From assembly GCF_016909075.1 (NCBI RefSeq), contig NZ_JAFBFC010000001.1:310001-374000 (forward strand): a stretch of DNA of 64,000 nt, given 5' to 3'. Both the position numbers and the translations under genes were made by a program. This document shows, one piece after another, positions 27,428 to 36,701 of this stretch. Under the pieces are notes generated by a model. The model searched no databases and had not been told where the DNA came from. It saw only the letters and a program-made list of their open reading frames with translations. Source of the stretch: Priestia iocasae. GTDB lineage: Bacteria > Bacillota > Bacilli > Bacillales > Bacillaceae_H. Numbering within the stretch: the first letter of the stretch is position 1; the number at the start of each line of letters is the position of its first letter.

Positions 27428-28738
27428 ATGAAGAAAACAAATTTTGAACGTTTTGAATTTCAACCATTCTTAATAGATGCGATTAAAGATTTAGGATTTT
27501 ACAAACCAACTGAAATCCAAGAGCGTTTAATCCCAACGTTATTAAAAGGCGAAAGTGCGATTGGACAATCGCAAACAGGAACAGGTAAAACACATGCGTA
27601 TTTGCTGCCTCTATTAGAAAAAGTGGATGCAAGTAAGCAGGAAGTACAAGTTGTGATTGCAGCTCCGACTAGAGAGTTAGCGTCTCAAATTTACAAAGAA
27701 GTATTAAAAATCACTCAATTTTGTGAGGAAGACAAACAAATTACAGCTCGTTGCTATATTGGCGGTACAGATAAACAACGTACAATTGAAAAATTAAAAA
27801 CGCAGCCTCAAGTTGTAGTAGGTACGCCAGGTCGTATTAAAGATTTAGTACAAGAAAATGCACTATTTGTGCATACGACTTCAGCTCTTGTTGTTGATGA
27901 AGCAGACTTAATGCTTGATATGGGATTCATTGAAGATGTGGATATTATGGCATCTAGCATGCCTGAAAAGCTACAAATTCTAGTCTTCTCTGCAACAATT
28001 CCAGAAAAGTTAAAGCCGTTTTTGAAGAAGTACATGGCAAATCCGAAATATACACACGTTGCGCCTAAGCAAGCGACAGCTGCAAAAATTGAACATGTAC
28101 TTGTACCAACTAGACATCGAAATAAATTAACGCTTTTACACAACATGCTTCTTTCTTATAACCCATATTTAGCTATCGTATTTACTAACACGAAAAAAAT
28201 GGCTGAAGAAGTAGCGACTAGCTTAGCGCAAAAAGGGCTACGTGTCGGCCGTATTCATGGTGACTTATCTCCACGTGAACGTAAAAAAATGATGAAGCAA
28301 ATCGGTGATTTAGAGTTTCAATATGTTGTTGCGACTGATCTAGCAGCACGTGGAATTGATATTGAAGGTGTCAGTCATGTCATTAACTATGAATTACCTT
28401 CAGATTTGGATTTCTACATTCACCGAGTAGGGCGTACAGCTCGTGCAGGGTACTCTGGAGTTGCTGCGACGCTTTATGATACAAGTGATGAAGATGCAAT
28501 CATAAAGTTAGAAAAAATGGGAATTGAATTTGTAAACAAAGATTTACAAAAGGACGAATGGATTAATCTAGATGATCGTAATCGTCGTAAAAATCGTCAA
28601 AAGCAAGTGGATGAAGTAAATGTTCAAGCTCAACGATTCATTCAAAAGCCAAAGAAAGTAAAACCTGGTTACAAGCGTAAAAGACAAGAAGAAATTAATA
28701 AATATGTAAAAAGACAAAAGCGTACAAAACGTAAGTAA
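27428..28738 (+). CDS. cshB: DEAD-box RNA helicase CshB
   Basis: Cold-shock-associated RNA helicase of 436 residues. Q motif/PTEIQ, motif I SQTGTGKT, Ia PTRELA, II VDEAD, III SAT, and the C-terminal ATDLAARGIDI and HRVGRTARAG motifs are all intact. The tail is very basic (KRKRQEEINKYVKRQKRTKRK region), suited to RNA binding. AAAGGAGAAGGTT precedes the ATG. nfo follows after a terminator. Confidence 0.96.
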   Translation: MKKTNFERFEFQPFLIDAIKDLGFYKPTEIQERLIPTLLKGESAIGQSQTGTGKTHAYLLPLLEKVDASKQEVQVVIAAPTRELASQIYKEVLKITQFCEEDKQITARCYIGGTDKQRTIEKLKTQPQVVVGTPGRIKDLVQENALFVHTTSALVVDEADLMLDMGFIEDVDIMASSMPEKLQILVFSATIPEKLKPFLKKYMANPKYTHVAPKQATAAKIEHVLVPTRHRNKLTLLHNMLLSYNPYLAIVFTNTKKMAEEVATSLAQKGLRVGRIHGDLSPRERKKMMKQIGDLEFQYVVATDLAARGIDIEGVSHVINYELPSDLDFYIHRVGRTARAGYSGVAATLYDTSDEDAIIKLEKMGIEFVNKDLQKDEWINLDDRNRRKNRQKQVDEVNVQAQRFIQKPKKVKPGYKRKRQEEINKYVKRQKRTKRK

Positions 28739-28780
28739 TTGATTTCTTTTCAATTATAACGTGCTCTATGTAGATGATTT

Positions 28781-28824
28781 CAAAGTCCCTTGCCTTAATA
28801 GATAGAAGGCAAGGGACTTTGTTT
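28781..28824 (+). terminator. cshB terminator
   Basis: CAAAGTCCCTTGCCTT pairs with AAGGCAAGGGACTTTG (one extra base) and continues into GTTTG; the stem is long although the T-run is broken. Confidence 0.75.
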
Positions 28825-28935
28825 GCAAATGCTTTGTTATAAAGGATTCTTTGTTTTTGAATCTCGTTATTTGCTTATGATAAGATAAAATATGTTTTTA
28901 TGTTTTGGTTATTTATTATAGATAGAGGTGTCAAT

Positions 28936-29829
28936 ATGTTGAAAATAGGTTCTCATGTCTCGATGAGCGGAAAGAAAATGTTAGTAGGGGCAAGTGAAGA
29001 AGCAGCTTCATATGGAGCAAACACATTTATGGTATACACTGGTGCTCCTCAAAATACTCGTCGTAAAAAAATTGAAGACTTAAATATTGAAGCAGGGCTC
29101 AAACATATGATGGAGCATGGAATGAGTGACATCGTTGTTCACGCGCCTTATATTATTAACATTGGAAACACAACAAATCCTGCTACATTTGAATTAGGTG
29201 TAGAGTTTTTAACAACTGAAATTGCACGTACGGCTGCGATTGGTGCAAAGCAAATTGTGTTACATCCAGGAGCACATGTAGGAGCAGGAGCTGATGTAGG
29301 GATTAAGCGAATCATTGAAGGGTTAAATGAAGTGTTAACACCTGAGCAAGAGGTTCAGATTGCATTAGAAACAATGGCAGGTAAAGGTTCTGAGTGCGGC
29401 CGTAGCTTTGAAGAACTAGCAATGATTATTGACGGAGTTACACATAATGAGAAACTATCAGTTTGTTTTGATACATGTCACGTTCATGATGCAGGGTATG
29501 ACCTTGTGAATGATTTTGACGGTGTGTTAAATGAATTTGATAAATTAGTTGGCATTGATCGAATTAAGGTTTTACATGTCAATGATAGCAAAAATGTTTG
29601 CGGCGCAAGAAAAGACCGTCATGAAAACATTGGCTTTGGTCACATTGGTTTTGACGCACTTAATTATATTGTGCATCACGATTCTTTAACCGACGTTCCT
29701 AAGATTTTGGAAACGCCTTATATAGGGGAAGACAAAAAGAACAAAAAGCCACCATATCAATTAGAAATTGCGATGTTAAAAGCAAAAACATTTGATTCAA
29801 CATTACAAGAAAAAGTAATGAACGGATAA
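28936..29829 (+). CDS. nfo: endonuclease IV (AP endonuclease Nfo)
   Basis: Zinc-dependent TIM-barrel enzyme cutting DNA 5' to abasic sites in base-excision repair; in B. subtilis it also protects spore [48 protein letters not shown] and [13 protein letters not shown] contain the metal ligands. The ATG at 28936 gives [12 protein letters not shown], matching B. subtilis [12 protein letters not shown], with AGAGGTG upstream. Length 297. Confidence 0.96.
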   Translation: MLKIGSHVSMSGKKMLVGASEEAASYGANTFMVYTGAPQNTRRKKIEDLNIEAGLKHMMEHGMSDIVVHAPYIINIGNTTNPATFELGVEFLTTEIARTAAIGAKQIVLHPGAHVGAGADVGIKRIIEGLNEVLTPEQEVQIALETMAGKGSECGRSFEELAMIIDGVTHNEKLSVCFDTCHVHDAGYDLVNDFDGVLNEFDKLVGIDRIKVLHVNDSKNVCGARKDRHENIGFGHIGFDALNYIVHHDSLTDVPKILETPYIGEDKKNKKPPYQLEIAMLKAKTFDSTLQEKVMNG

Positions 29830-29874
29830 GGCTGAATCGAGCGGAGTAAAAAGCCTCCTCTGGATTTGGTATAA

Positions 29875-29935
29875 AAACATCCCTTGTCTCTAAAATCCAG
29901 TCAATGAATGGATAATTAGACAAGGGATGTTTTGT
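29875..29935. terminator. bidirectional terminator nfo / yqfT
   Basis: AACATCCCTTGTCT pairs with AGACAAGGGATGTT across a 28-nt loop that contains a second small repeat; the minus-strand side continues into TTTTTAT. Confidence 0.75.
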
Positions 29936-29983
29936 TAAAGAATCGTTTTTAGCACGTATAGTAGCTTTTTGCACTGTCTATTC

Positions 29984-30235
29984 TTACATCAGTTGCTGAA
30001 AAAGTTCATTTACTTTTTTAGCGGTTTCGGTATCCGTAACCTGAGCAATTTTCTTAATAAGTTCTCGGCGTTCTTTCACATTATAAAGATCAATTTGCTT
30101 TTCTCTCATAATTGATACTAATGCTTTTGCTTGTTGTTCTGTAAGAGCAATGTTATATTGTTTGCTAAATTTCAGTAACTCGTTTACCGTGATGTTATTA
30201 ACCTTATGATTGACTACTTTCTGGATGATATTCAT
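29984..30235 (-). CDS. yqfT: DUF2624 family protein (YqfT)
   Basis: Small, 83-residue helical protein of unknown function located between nfo and zur-related genes as in B. subtilis. The sequence has a KVNNITVNELLKFSKQYNI start region and a C-terminal amphipathic helix (DTETAKKVNELFQQLM). The ATG at 30235 is preceded by AAGGAGGCGCATT; a longer open frame to 30286 has no ribosome site. Confidence 0.85.
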   Translation of the reverse strand: MNIIQKVVNHKVNNITVNELLKFSKQYNIALTEQQAKALVSIMREKQIDLYNVKERRELIKKIAQVTDTETAKKVNELFQQLM

Positions 30236-30327
30236 AATGCGCCTCCTTAAGATGTAGGTATCAATTGAAAAATCACGTATAAACATTATATGAAGCTGAA
30301 GTTGTTTACGTGCTAAAAAACAGTTGG

Positions 30328-30356
30328 TTTACAATCTAGCTTGATTGTTGTATACT
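30328..30356 (+). promoter_or_regulatory. promoter of the znuC-znuB-zur operon
   Basis: TTTACA (30328-30333), 17 bp, TATACT (30351-30356); predicted start near 30363. Confidence 0.7.
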
Positions 30357-30367
30357 ACAGTATTGAT

Positions 30368-30390
30368 TAAATCGTAACTATTCTGATGAA
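30368..30390 (+). promoter_or_regulatory. Zur box candidate
   Basis: TAAATCGTAAC followed by a partial complementary half (TTCTGATGAA) matches the Bacillus Zur consensus (TAAATCGTAATNATTACGATTTA) at 18 of 23 positions by my count. It lies just downstream of the predicted transcription start. Confidence 0.7.
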
Positions 30391-30425
30391 TGTAAAGTGA
30401 AATGTATAAAGATAAAATGTAGGGG

Positions 30426-30459
30426 ATGGGCAACGAGCTTCTTAGAAATCGTGGCCCAT
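30426..30459 (+). promoter_or_regulatory. leader hairpin of the zinc operon
   Basis: ATGGGCAACGA pairs with TCGTGGCCCAT (one mismatch), immediately followed by a smaller TCTCA/TGAGA hairpin. No T-run follows, so it is more likely a leader structure than a terminator. Confidence 0.45.
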
Positions 30460-30505
30460 TCTCATTGTTGAGATGAAAATTTAATTAAAAAGAATGGTGA
30501 GGTAA

Positions 30506-31282
30506 ATGAGTGAAAATGTCATTGAAATTGAAAACGTATCTTTTCGTTATGATCGACAAGTTGTGTTAGAAGACATTAACCTTTCAATCCCAAAAGGTTC
30601 TTTTCTCGGTCTAGTAGGACCGAATGGATCTGGTAAGTCAACCTTAATTAAGTGTATTTTAGGTTTACACAAACCATATAAAGGAACAGTGCGATTATTT
30701 GGAGAAGATATTCAAAAATTTCGAGACAAAAGTCAAATTGGGTATGTGTCGCAAAAAGCAAACAGTTTCAACACAGGGTTTCCTGCTACTGTTTTTGAAG
30801 TCGTATCGACAGGGTTAACCTCAAAAATCGGTCTTTTTCGCTTTATGAATAGCGAACATAAAAAGAAAGTGTTAAAAGCAATTGAAGCAGTTGGGATGAG
30901 TGAATTTGCAAATCGAAACATTGGTGAATTATCTGGTGGTCAGCAGCAGCGAATATTTATCGCAAGAGCACTTGTAAGTGAGCCAGAACTTCTGATTTTA
31001 GATGAGCCAACTGTTGGAGTGGATAGTCAAAATGTACACAATTTTTATTCGCTACTTGAGTCGTTAAATAAAGAACATGGTATTACATTATTGTTAGTAA
31101 CTCATGATGTTGGCACAATTACTGAAAAAGTAACACATGTTGCTTGTTTAAATAAACATCTTCATTTTCATGGAAAAGCAAAAGAGTTCGAACATTTATG
31201 TGAGCATGAGCTTTCTACGTTTTATGGTCACCATGTTCATGTACTGACACATGATCATAATCATGGAGGACAGTTAGTATGA
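30506..31282 (+). CDS. znuC: zinc ABC transporter ATP-binding protein ZnuC/AdcC
   Basis: ATPase of the high-affinity zinc importer. Walker A GPNGSGKST at 38-46, signature LSGGQQQR, Walker B LLILDEPTVGVD and H-loop THD are intact. The C-terminus is His-rich (GHHVHVLTHDHNHGG), consistent with metal binding. Length 258. It overlaps znuB by four bases (ATGA). The solute-binding protein (ZnuA/AdcA) is not in this window. Likely derepressed by zinc limitation through the upstream Zur box. Confidence 0.94.
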   Translation: MSENVIEIENVSFRYDRQVVLEDINLSIPKGSFLGLVGPNGSGKSTLIKCILGLHKPYKGTVRLFGEDIQKFRDKSQIGYVSQKANSFNTGFPATVFEVVSTGLTSKIGLFRFMNSEHKKKVLKAIEAVGMSEFANRNIGELSGGQQQRIFIARALVSEPELLILDEPTVGVDSQNVHNFYSLLESLNKEHGITLLLVTHDVGTITEKVTHVACLNKHLHFHGKAKEFEHLCEHELSTFYGHHVHVLTHDHNHGGQLV

Positions 31283-32121
31283 TTAGCAGTTTATTACAGT
31301 TTGAATTTTTACGAAATGCATTTTTAACAGGTATCTTAATTGGGTTTTTAGCACCTTTATTAGGCGTATTTATTGTTGTTCGCAGACTTTCGTTAATTGC
31401 GGATGCATTAAGTCATGTAACACTTGCTGGTATTTCAGCAAGCTTATTGCTAAGCCAAAAAATCCCTGCTTTACAAACTCTAAATCCCCTATATTTAGGA
31501 ATGGCTTTTTCTGTTGGGGGTTCTTTATTTATTGAGAAGTTACGAGGGGTTTATAAACATTATCAGGAACTTGCTATTCCGATTATTTTATCAGGAGGAA
31601 TAGGATTAGGAGTTATTTTTATCTCGTTAGCTGATGGCTTTAATAATGATTTATTCAACTATTTGTTTGGAAGTGTGAGTGCCGTAAGTCGGTCAGATTT
31701 ATATACAATTATGGGAATTTCAGTATTGATTCTTGGGTTGATCGTGGCGTTTTATAAAGAATTATTTATCTTATCCTTTGATGAGGAACACGCTTCGGCT
31801 TCAGGTGTTAAAGCAAAATGGATTCACTTTTTATTTGTGATAATGGTGGCGTTAGTGATTGCTGCTTCAATGCGGGTCGTAGGGATCTTATTGGTTTCTT
31901 CCTTAATGACACTACCCGTGGCAGCTAGTATTCGTTTGGCAACAGGGTTTAAACAAACAATCTTTTTATCCATCTTATTTGGGGAAATTTCAGTACTTGG
32001 AGGCTTGTTCCTTTCTTATTACTTAGATTTGGCTCCAGGTGGTACAATTGTCATGATTGCTGTTCTGATTTTAATTATATCAATCCTCTTAAATAAAGGA
32101 TGGGGGGCAAAAAGAAAATGA
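31279..32121 (+). CDS. znuB: zinc ABC transporter permease ZnuB/AdcB
   Basis: ABC-3 family permease of 280 residues with about eight hydrophobic spans. The [13 protein letters not shown] motif near residue 40 is the family signature, and [21 protein letters not shown] the cytoplasmic loop touching ZnuC. It overlaps znuC at the start and zur at the end, each by ATGA, so the three are translationally coupled. Confidence 0.94.
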   Translation: MISSLLQFEFLRNAFLTGILIGFLAPLLGVFIVVRRLSLIADALSHVTLAGISASLLLSQKIPALQTLNPLYLGMAFSVGGSLFIEKLRGVYKHYQELAIPIILSGGIGLGVIFISLADGFNNDLFNYLFGSVSAVSRSDLYTIMGISVLILGLIVAFYKELFILSFDEEHASASGVKAKWIHFLFVIMVALVIAASMRVVGILLVSSLMTLPVAASIRLATGFKQTIFLSILFGEISVLGGLFLSYYLDLAPGGTIVMIAVLILIISILLNKGWGAKRK

Positions 32122-32531
32122 ACTTATCAGAAGCCATTCATTTGTTAAAAAACGAAGGGTACAAGCATACAGGAAAACGAGAAGAAATGTTAGCCTTATT
32201 TTCAAAAACAAATAAATATTTAACGGCAAAAGATGTATTAGAGCATATGAAGCGTGATTACCCTGGTCTTAGTTTTGATACGATTTATCGTAATTTGTCA
32301 CTTTTTGTTGAGCTTGGTATTCTTGAGATGACTGAGTTATCGAGTGAAAAGCATTTTCGTTTTAAGTGTGCAATGTCTGAGCATCATCATCATTTTATTT
32401 GCTTAGATTGCGGTAAAACAAAAGAAATTATTACTTGTCCGATGGAAAGCTTAAGTGAGGATTTAAAAGGGTTTGACGTTACTGGTCATAAATTTGAAAT
32501 CTATGGTAAATGTAATGAGTGTAATAAATGA
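32118..32531 (+). CDS. zur: zinc uptake regulator Zur
   Basis: Fur-family zinc-sensing repressor of 137 residues. An N-terminal winged helix ([24 protein letters not shown]) precedes the dimerisation domain with [12 protein letters not shown] and a terminal CNEC; C95, C98, C132 and C135 form the structural zinc site. The ATG at 32118 overlaps the znuB stop and gives [10 protein letters not shown] like B. subtilis MNVQEALNLL. It presumably autoregulates through the operon's Zur box. Confidence 0.95.
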   Translation: MNLSEAIHLLKNEGYKHTGKREEMLALFSKTNKYLTAKDVLEHMKRDYPGLSFDTIYRNLSLFVELGILEMTELSSEKHFRFKCAMSEHHHHFICLDCGKTKEIITCPMESLSEDLKGFDVTGHKFEIYGKCNECNK

Positions 32532-32577
32532 GGGTGTATCAAAAAGGGAAAGCTGTCCCTTTTGATACACTCTTTTT
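32532..32577 (+). terminator. zinc operon terminator
   Basis: GGTGTATCAAAAAGGGA pairs with TCCCTTTTGATACAC around a short loop, then TCTTTTTAT. Confidence 0.9.
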
Positions 32578-32619
32578 ATATAACAAAACGTAATCTGTTT
32601 TTAAGTTTTACAAGCAGCT

Positions 32620-33192
32620 TTACTTTTGTTCCATGAGCCACTTGTCAACCCATTCTTTTGCTTCCGTCCAGTTATAGACTCGTATTACATTTTTAGGAAT
32701 AGGAGCGCGGTTATAAGGAGTGTCGAATAGGATAACCGGAATATCGCATTCTTCACTAATATCACATGCATTATCATGCTTATCTTCAAAGAAAAGATCA
32801 ACTTGGAGGCGTTTTGCAGTTTCTACCTTATAATGCGACCCAATAAGTTCAATGTGATGAAAGGATAAGTCCTGGTTTGTAAACCATTGCTTCGTAATAT
32901 CTAATAATTTATCATGACGAGCACTAATAAAAATAAGTTCATGCTGTTTGTACCAATTGCTAAGTACAGCTTTTGCATCTTGTGCAAGCGGAGCATTCGA
33001 ATAAATGTGCGATTCATTTTCTGTAAACCATTGCCCAAGCTCTTTTTCGGTAACACCTACAAACGGTGTAAGATCATATTCAGTGATATCATCCAATGTT
33101 AAGTTTAACTGAAAAGATTTATTTAAGTATGGGATAAACGTAGTTGGACATGTTACTGTCCCATCAATATCAATTCCGAAACGTTTGTTCAA
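32620..33192 (-). CDS. yqfW: HAD-family nucleotidase-like hydrolase YqfW
   Basis: Haloacid-dehalogenase superfamily phosphatase of 190 residues, assigned to the 5'(3')-deoxyribonucleotidase-like group. Motif I is GIDIDGTVT (residues 6-14), motif II FISARHDK, motif III around VDLFFEDKHDNA. The start is TTG at 33192 with AAGGAG nine bases upstream. Natural substrate unknown. Confidence 0.85.
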   Translation of the reverse strand: MNKRFGIDIDGTVTCPTTFIPYLNKSFQLNLTLDDITEYDLTPFVGVTEKELGQWFTENESHIYSNAPLAQDAKAVLSNWYKQHELIFISARHDKLLDITKQWFTNQDLSFHHIELIGSHYKVETAKRLQVDLFFEDKHDNACDISEECDIPVILFDTPYNRAPIPKNVIRVYNWTEAKEWVDKWLMEQK

Positions 33193-33335
33193 ATGTAAGC
33201 ACTCCTTCTGATTATCTCGTCTTTAGTTTATCATATCTTTTTCACTTTCATGGAGTAAGAAAACATTAACAACTATATTTCCCTGTAATTGATTCATACT
33301 ATAAATGCTCCTTACAATGAAAGCGAGGGATAGGA

Positions 33336-33689
33336 ATGGAGAATGAACGCCATAACAGAGAGTATGAAGAGAAATACGAGTCTGATTTTATGGAAGAAAC
33401 AGCTGCAGAGGTAGCTGTACCTGTACATCCACGTCATGAACGTGTTGAGCGTGAACATGCACACGACGAACGTGAAGTTGTAGGAAGCGACGAAGGAAAA
33501 GGCTACGGCCGTCTAGCGTTAATCTTATCAATTCTTTCCTTATTCTTTTTGCCAATTATTTTAGGAGCGGCTGGAATTGTATTAGGATTTATCGCACGTC
33601 GAAAAGGAGCAAAAACACTTGGATCATGGTCAATTGGTATAGGGATTGTTTCAATCTTAATTGGAACATTTATCTTACCGTTCTTTTAA
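33336..33689 (+). CDS. yqfX: DUF4190-type membrane protein YqfX
   Basis: A 117-residue protein with a charged, Glu/Arg/His-rich N-terminal half (about 1-55) and two membrane spans (about 60-88 and 95-115) separated by ARRKGAKTLGSWS, a DUF4190-type hairpin. Function unknown. Ribosome site AGCGAGGGATAGGA. The upstream gene yqfW is divergent; ispG is convergent across a shared terminator. Confidence 0.85.
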   Translation: MENERHNREYEEKYESDFMEETAAEVAVPVHPRHERVEREHAHDEREVVGSDEGKGYGRLALILSILSLFFLPIILGAAGIVLGFIARRKGAKTLGSWSIGIGIVSILIGTFILPFF

Positions 33690-33694
33690 AGAAT

Positions 33695-33727
33695 AAAAAA
33701 ATCTTGGCAGTATGCCAAGATTTTTTT
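33695..33727. terminator. bidirectional terminator yqfX / ispG
   Basis: AAATCTTGGCA and TGCCAAGATTT around GTA, with A-run and T-run flanks. Confidence 0.9.
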
Positions 33728-34829
33728 ATGATTGTTGTTCAGCTGCTTGTTTTGCGAAGTATTCTTCAGCAATTTTATCAATTTCTTTTTTAAGCTCTTC
33801 AACCATCACTTCTTCAGGTACTTTACGAACAATTTCTCCTTTACGGAAAAGGAGACCTTCACCACGAGCACCAGCAATTCCGATATCTGCTTCACGAGCT
33901 TCACCAGGTCCGTTTACTGCACATCCTAATACGGCTACTTTAATTGGTGCTTTAATTTTGGAGATGTATTCTTCCACTTCATTGGCAATGCTAATTAAAT
34001 CGATTTCGATACGGCCGCAAGTAGGGCAAGAAATTAATGTTGCGGCATTTGCAGCTAATCCAAATGATTTTAAGAGCTCACGTGCTACTTTTACCTCTTC
34101 TACAGGGTCAGCACTCAATGAAACACGAACGGTATTTCCGATACCTTTCGATAAAATAACCCCTAATCCAGCAGCACTCTTAACAGTTCCAGCAAACAAT
34201 GTTCCAGACTCTGTAATTCCTAAATGTAAAGGATAATCAAATGCTTTTGCTGCTTTTTCATACGCCTCAATTGCTAAGTTTACATCTGAAGCTTTCATTG
34301 ACACAATGATGTCATAGAAATCTAGGTCTTCTAAAATTTTAATATGATGAAGAGCACTTTCTACCATTCCATCAGCTGTAGGGTATCCGTATTTTTCTAA
34401 AATTCGCTTTTCTAATGAACCTGCATTTACGCCGATACGGATTGGAATACCTTTTTCTTTTGCTGCGTTTACAACAGCTTCTACTTTCTCACGACGTCCA
34501 ATGTTACCTGGGTTAATTCGGATCTTATCAGCGCCACCCTCAATGGCTTTTAATGCAAGTCGATAATCAAAATGAATATCAACTACAAGAGGAATGTTAA
34601 TGCGCTTTTTAATTTCAGCAATTGCATTTGCTGCTCGCTCATCAGGGCAAGCTACACGTACGACTTGACAACCGGCTTCTTCTAAACGATTAATTTCTGC
34701 AACCGTTGCTTCAATGTCGTGTGTTTTTGTTGTTGTCATACTTTGAATAACGACTTCATTGTTTCCGCCAATGGTTAAGTTACCAACCTTAACGGGACGT
34801 GTTTTTGTACGATGTATAATTTCACTCAC
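33726..34829 (-). CDS. ispG: IspG, HMBPP synthase (MEP pathway)
   Basis: [4Fe-4S] enzyme converting 2-C-methyl-D-erythritol-2,4-cyclodiphosphate to HMBPP, the substrate of IspH. TIM-barrel N-terminal part with [13 protein letters not shown] and [15 protein letters not shown]-terminal cluster cysteines in ISCPTCGR and [10 protein letters not shown]. Length 367. Start GTG at 34829 with AAGGAGA upstream. Confidence 0.97.
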   Translation of the reverse strand: MSEIIHRTKTRPVKVGNLTIGGNNEVVIQSMTTTKTHDIEATVAEINRLEEAGCQVVRVACPDERAANAIAEIKKRINIPLVVDIHFDYRLALKAIEGGADKIRINPGNIGRREKVEAVVNAAKEKGIPIRIGVNAGSLEKRILEKYGYPTADGMVESALHHIKILEDLDFYDIIVSMKASDVNLAIEAYEKAAKAFDYPLHLGITESGTLFAGTVKSAAGLGVILSKGIGNTVRVSLSADPVEEVKVARELLKSFGLAANAATLISCPTCGRIEIDLISIANEVEEYISKIKAPIKVAVLGCAVNGPGEAREADIGIAGARGEGLLFRKGEIVRKVPEEVMVEELKKEIDKIAEEYFAKQAAEQQS

Positions 34830-34973
34830 GTGTTAATCTCTCCTTCAAAACGAAATCAAAAAATTGAATTCATTAATAGAATAACGTGTTATTGAGAAAA
34901 TAACTAGTATTAAATCTTTACTGCTTTTTATTTTATCAATGATTGCATTTAACGTACAACTATTAAGGCTCTA

Positions 34974-35306
34974 TTACTTGTAAGTAGGGAATTTGTATTC
35001 TTTTCCTACCTGAATTTCTTCAGGTTCAATTTCATTTAAGTGCTTGAAATCTTTAATTAGCTGATCAATAGGTACGGGAATGGGGCCTTTTATTAGTTGT
35101 TCCATAATTGAAAGAACAGTATCCCCCGCACGCACTTTTACAATATTATACGATTTTGAGTTTTCGTCAACAGCTTCTTTTGTCATGTTCATGACTTCTT
35201 GCGCTGGTTGTTCCGTATAACTAGAGGGAATCGTCCCGTTTTTAATATCGTAATGACAAATATATCCAATTAAGACTACCGCAGCTAAGACTGATAATCG
35301 TTTCAT
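34974..35306 (-). CDS. yqfZ: LysM-domain protein YqfZ
   Basis: A 110-residue exported or anchored protein: residues about 1-18 are a signal/anchor (MKRLSVLAAVVLIGYICH) and the C-terminal half is one LysM peptidoglycan-binding module (YNIVKVRAGDTVLSIMEQL ... LNEIEPEEIQVGKEYKFP). ATG at 35306 follows GTAGGAGGAAGAGA; eight further open codons are rejected. Role not established; a wall or cortex association is inferred. Confidence 0.85.
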   Translation of the reverse strand: MKRLSVLAAVVLIGYICHYDIKNGTIPSSYTEQPAQEVMNMTKEAVDENSKSYNIVKVRAGDTVLSIMEQLIKGPIPVPIDQLIKDFKHLNEIEPEEIQVGKEYKFPTYK

Positions 35307-35386
35307 TCTCTTCCTCCTACATATGCACATTTACTACACCATATGCTTGTCCTACATAAACTATGAGTAAGAATAGAGGAGATGTC

Positions 35387-36607
35387 ATGAAAGAAAAAAC
35401 AATTGTGATAACGTTAGGGCTATTACCATTTCTTATGGTATTAGGTAATTCAATGTTAATTCCAATCTTGCCAACAATTCAATCGGCTTTGGTATTGAGT
35501 AACTTTCAAACAGGTCTTGTCCTAAGTGCTTTTTCAATTCCCGCTGCCATATTAATCCCGCTAATTGGAATAATTTCAGATCGATATGGGAGAAAACGAA
35601 TCATCATCATTTCATTAGTTACGATGATACTAGGAAGCATATGTGCAGCCTTTAGTGGGTTTATTTCTTCCAATCAAACAGCGTTTCATGTGTTAATTAC
35701 AGGGAGGGTTATTCAAGGAGTCGGTGCAGCTGGTACCACTACATTAGCAATGGCTTTAACTGGAGATTTGTTTCAAAATGAACAAAGGTCAAAGGTGTTA
35801 GGGATTTTAGAAGTATATAATGGAGTTGGAAAAGTAATTTCCCCTATCATTGGCGCTACGGCAGCTATCCTTAATTGGTATAGCGCGTTCTTTGTTTACC
35901 CAGTAGTAGCGGTCATTGCGCTAATAGGTCTTCTATTATATGTAAGAGAATCAATAGAAGGAAAAGATACTCTTTCTGTTCCTACGTATATTAAAAAAGT
36001 AACAGGTGTATGGAAAAGAGAACAAGATTGGCTATTACCGCTATTTTTTGTTGGAGGGCTAGGGTTATTTTTGCTATTTGGGACCCTGTATTATCTATCA
36101 TTTCTGATTGAAGAAACCTACCATATCGATGGTTTTTTTAAAGGGACCGCTTTTCTATTTCCTTTAGGAGCAATGACCATTACGTCTTACTGGACAGGTA
36201 AAAAAATTAAGAATAATCATTTGCATATGAATAAGCTTATGATATTGGGTTTTTCACTACTTTTAGTTATGTTCTTATTATTAATTTTTTTTCATACATT
36301 AGCTTTTATTATGCTTTTTCTAACAATTGCATTTGCTGGATTAGGATTTATACTTCCTTGTGCCAATATGTTAATCACTTCTAGTGTGAAAGACGAAGAG
36401 CGGGGGTTTATGGTTTCTCTTTACGGAACGGTTCGCTTTTTGGGCGTAGCATTAGGACCCATTGTGTTTGCAAAGTGGATGAAAGATGAAGAGCGAATGT
36501 TTACAAATAGTTTTTTTCTTTTATTATTTGCGGGAGTTTGGGTTGGTTATAAAATGAATTTGTTTAAGGTGATTCGTGCCTTTAGATCTAGTGAGACAAA
36601 AAGATGA
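35387..36607 (+). CDS. MFS drug/solute exporter
   Basis: Twelve-span major facilitator of 406 residues. The A motif between spans 2 and 3 is GIISDRYGRKR, and span 5 contains the antiporter-type motif C region (GVGKVISPIIGATAA), pointing to a drug:H+ antiporter (DHA1/TetA-like). The ATG at 35387 follows AGAGGAG; eight extra codons upstream lack a ribosome site. Substrate not predictable. No counterpart lies at this place in B. subtilis, so it is likely an insertion relative to the ancestral order. Confidence 0.85.
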   Translation: MKEKTIVITLGLLPFLMVLGNSMLIPILPTIQSALVLSNFQTGLVLSAFSIPAAILIPLIGIISDRYGRKRIIIISLVTMILGSICAAFSGFISSNQTAFHVLITGRVIQGVGAAGTTTLAMALTGDLFQNEQRSKVLGILEVYNGVGKVISPIIGATAAILNWYSAFFVYPVVAVIALIGLLLYVRESIEGKDTLSVPTYIKKVTGVWKREQDWLLPLFFVGGLGLFLLFGTLYYLSFLIEETYHIDGFFKGTAFLFPLGAMTITSYWTGKKIKNNHLHMNKLMILGFSLLLVMFLLLIFFHTLAFIMLFLTIAFAGLGFILPCANMLITSSVKDEERGFMVSLYGTVRFLGVALGPIVFAKWMKDEERMFTNSFFLLLFAGVWVGYKMNLFKVIRAFRSSETKR

Positions 36608-36701
36608 AATAGTTCTTTTTAACTAAAATTCACATCCTATTTACAATTCCTTTACATTTTTCTGCCATAATTTATGTGGGATAAAAAATGGAGGGCTTAC
36701 T

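Noticed and set aside
33712-34236. 174-codon plus-strand frame
   Set aside because: Antisense shadow of ispG, whose minus-strand product has all catalytic cysteines.
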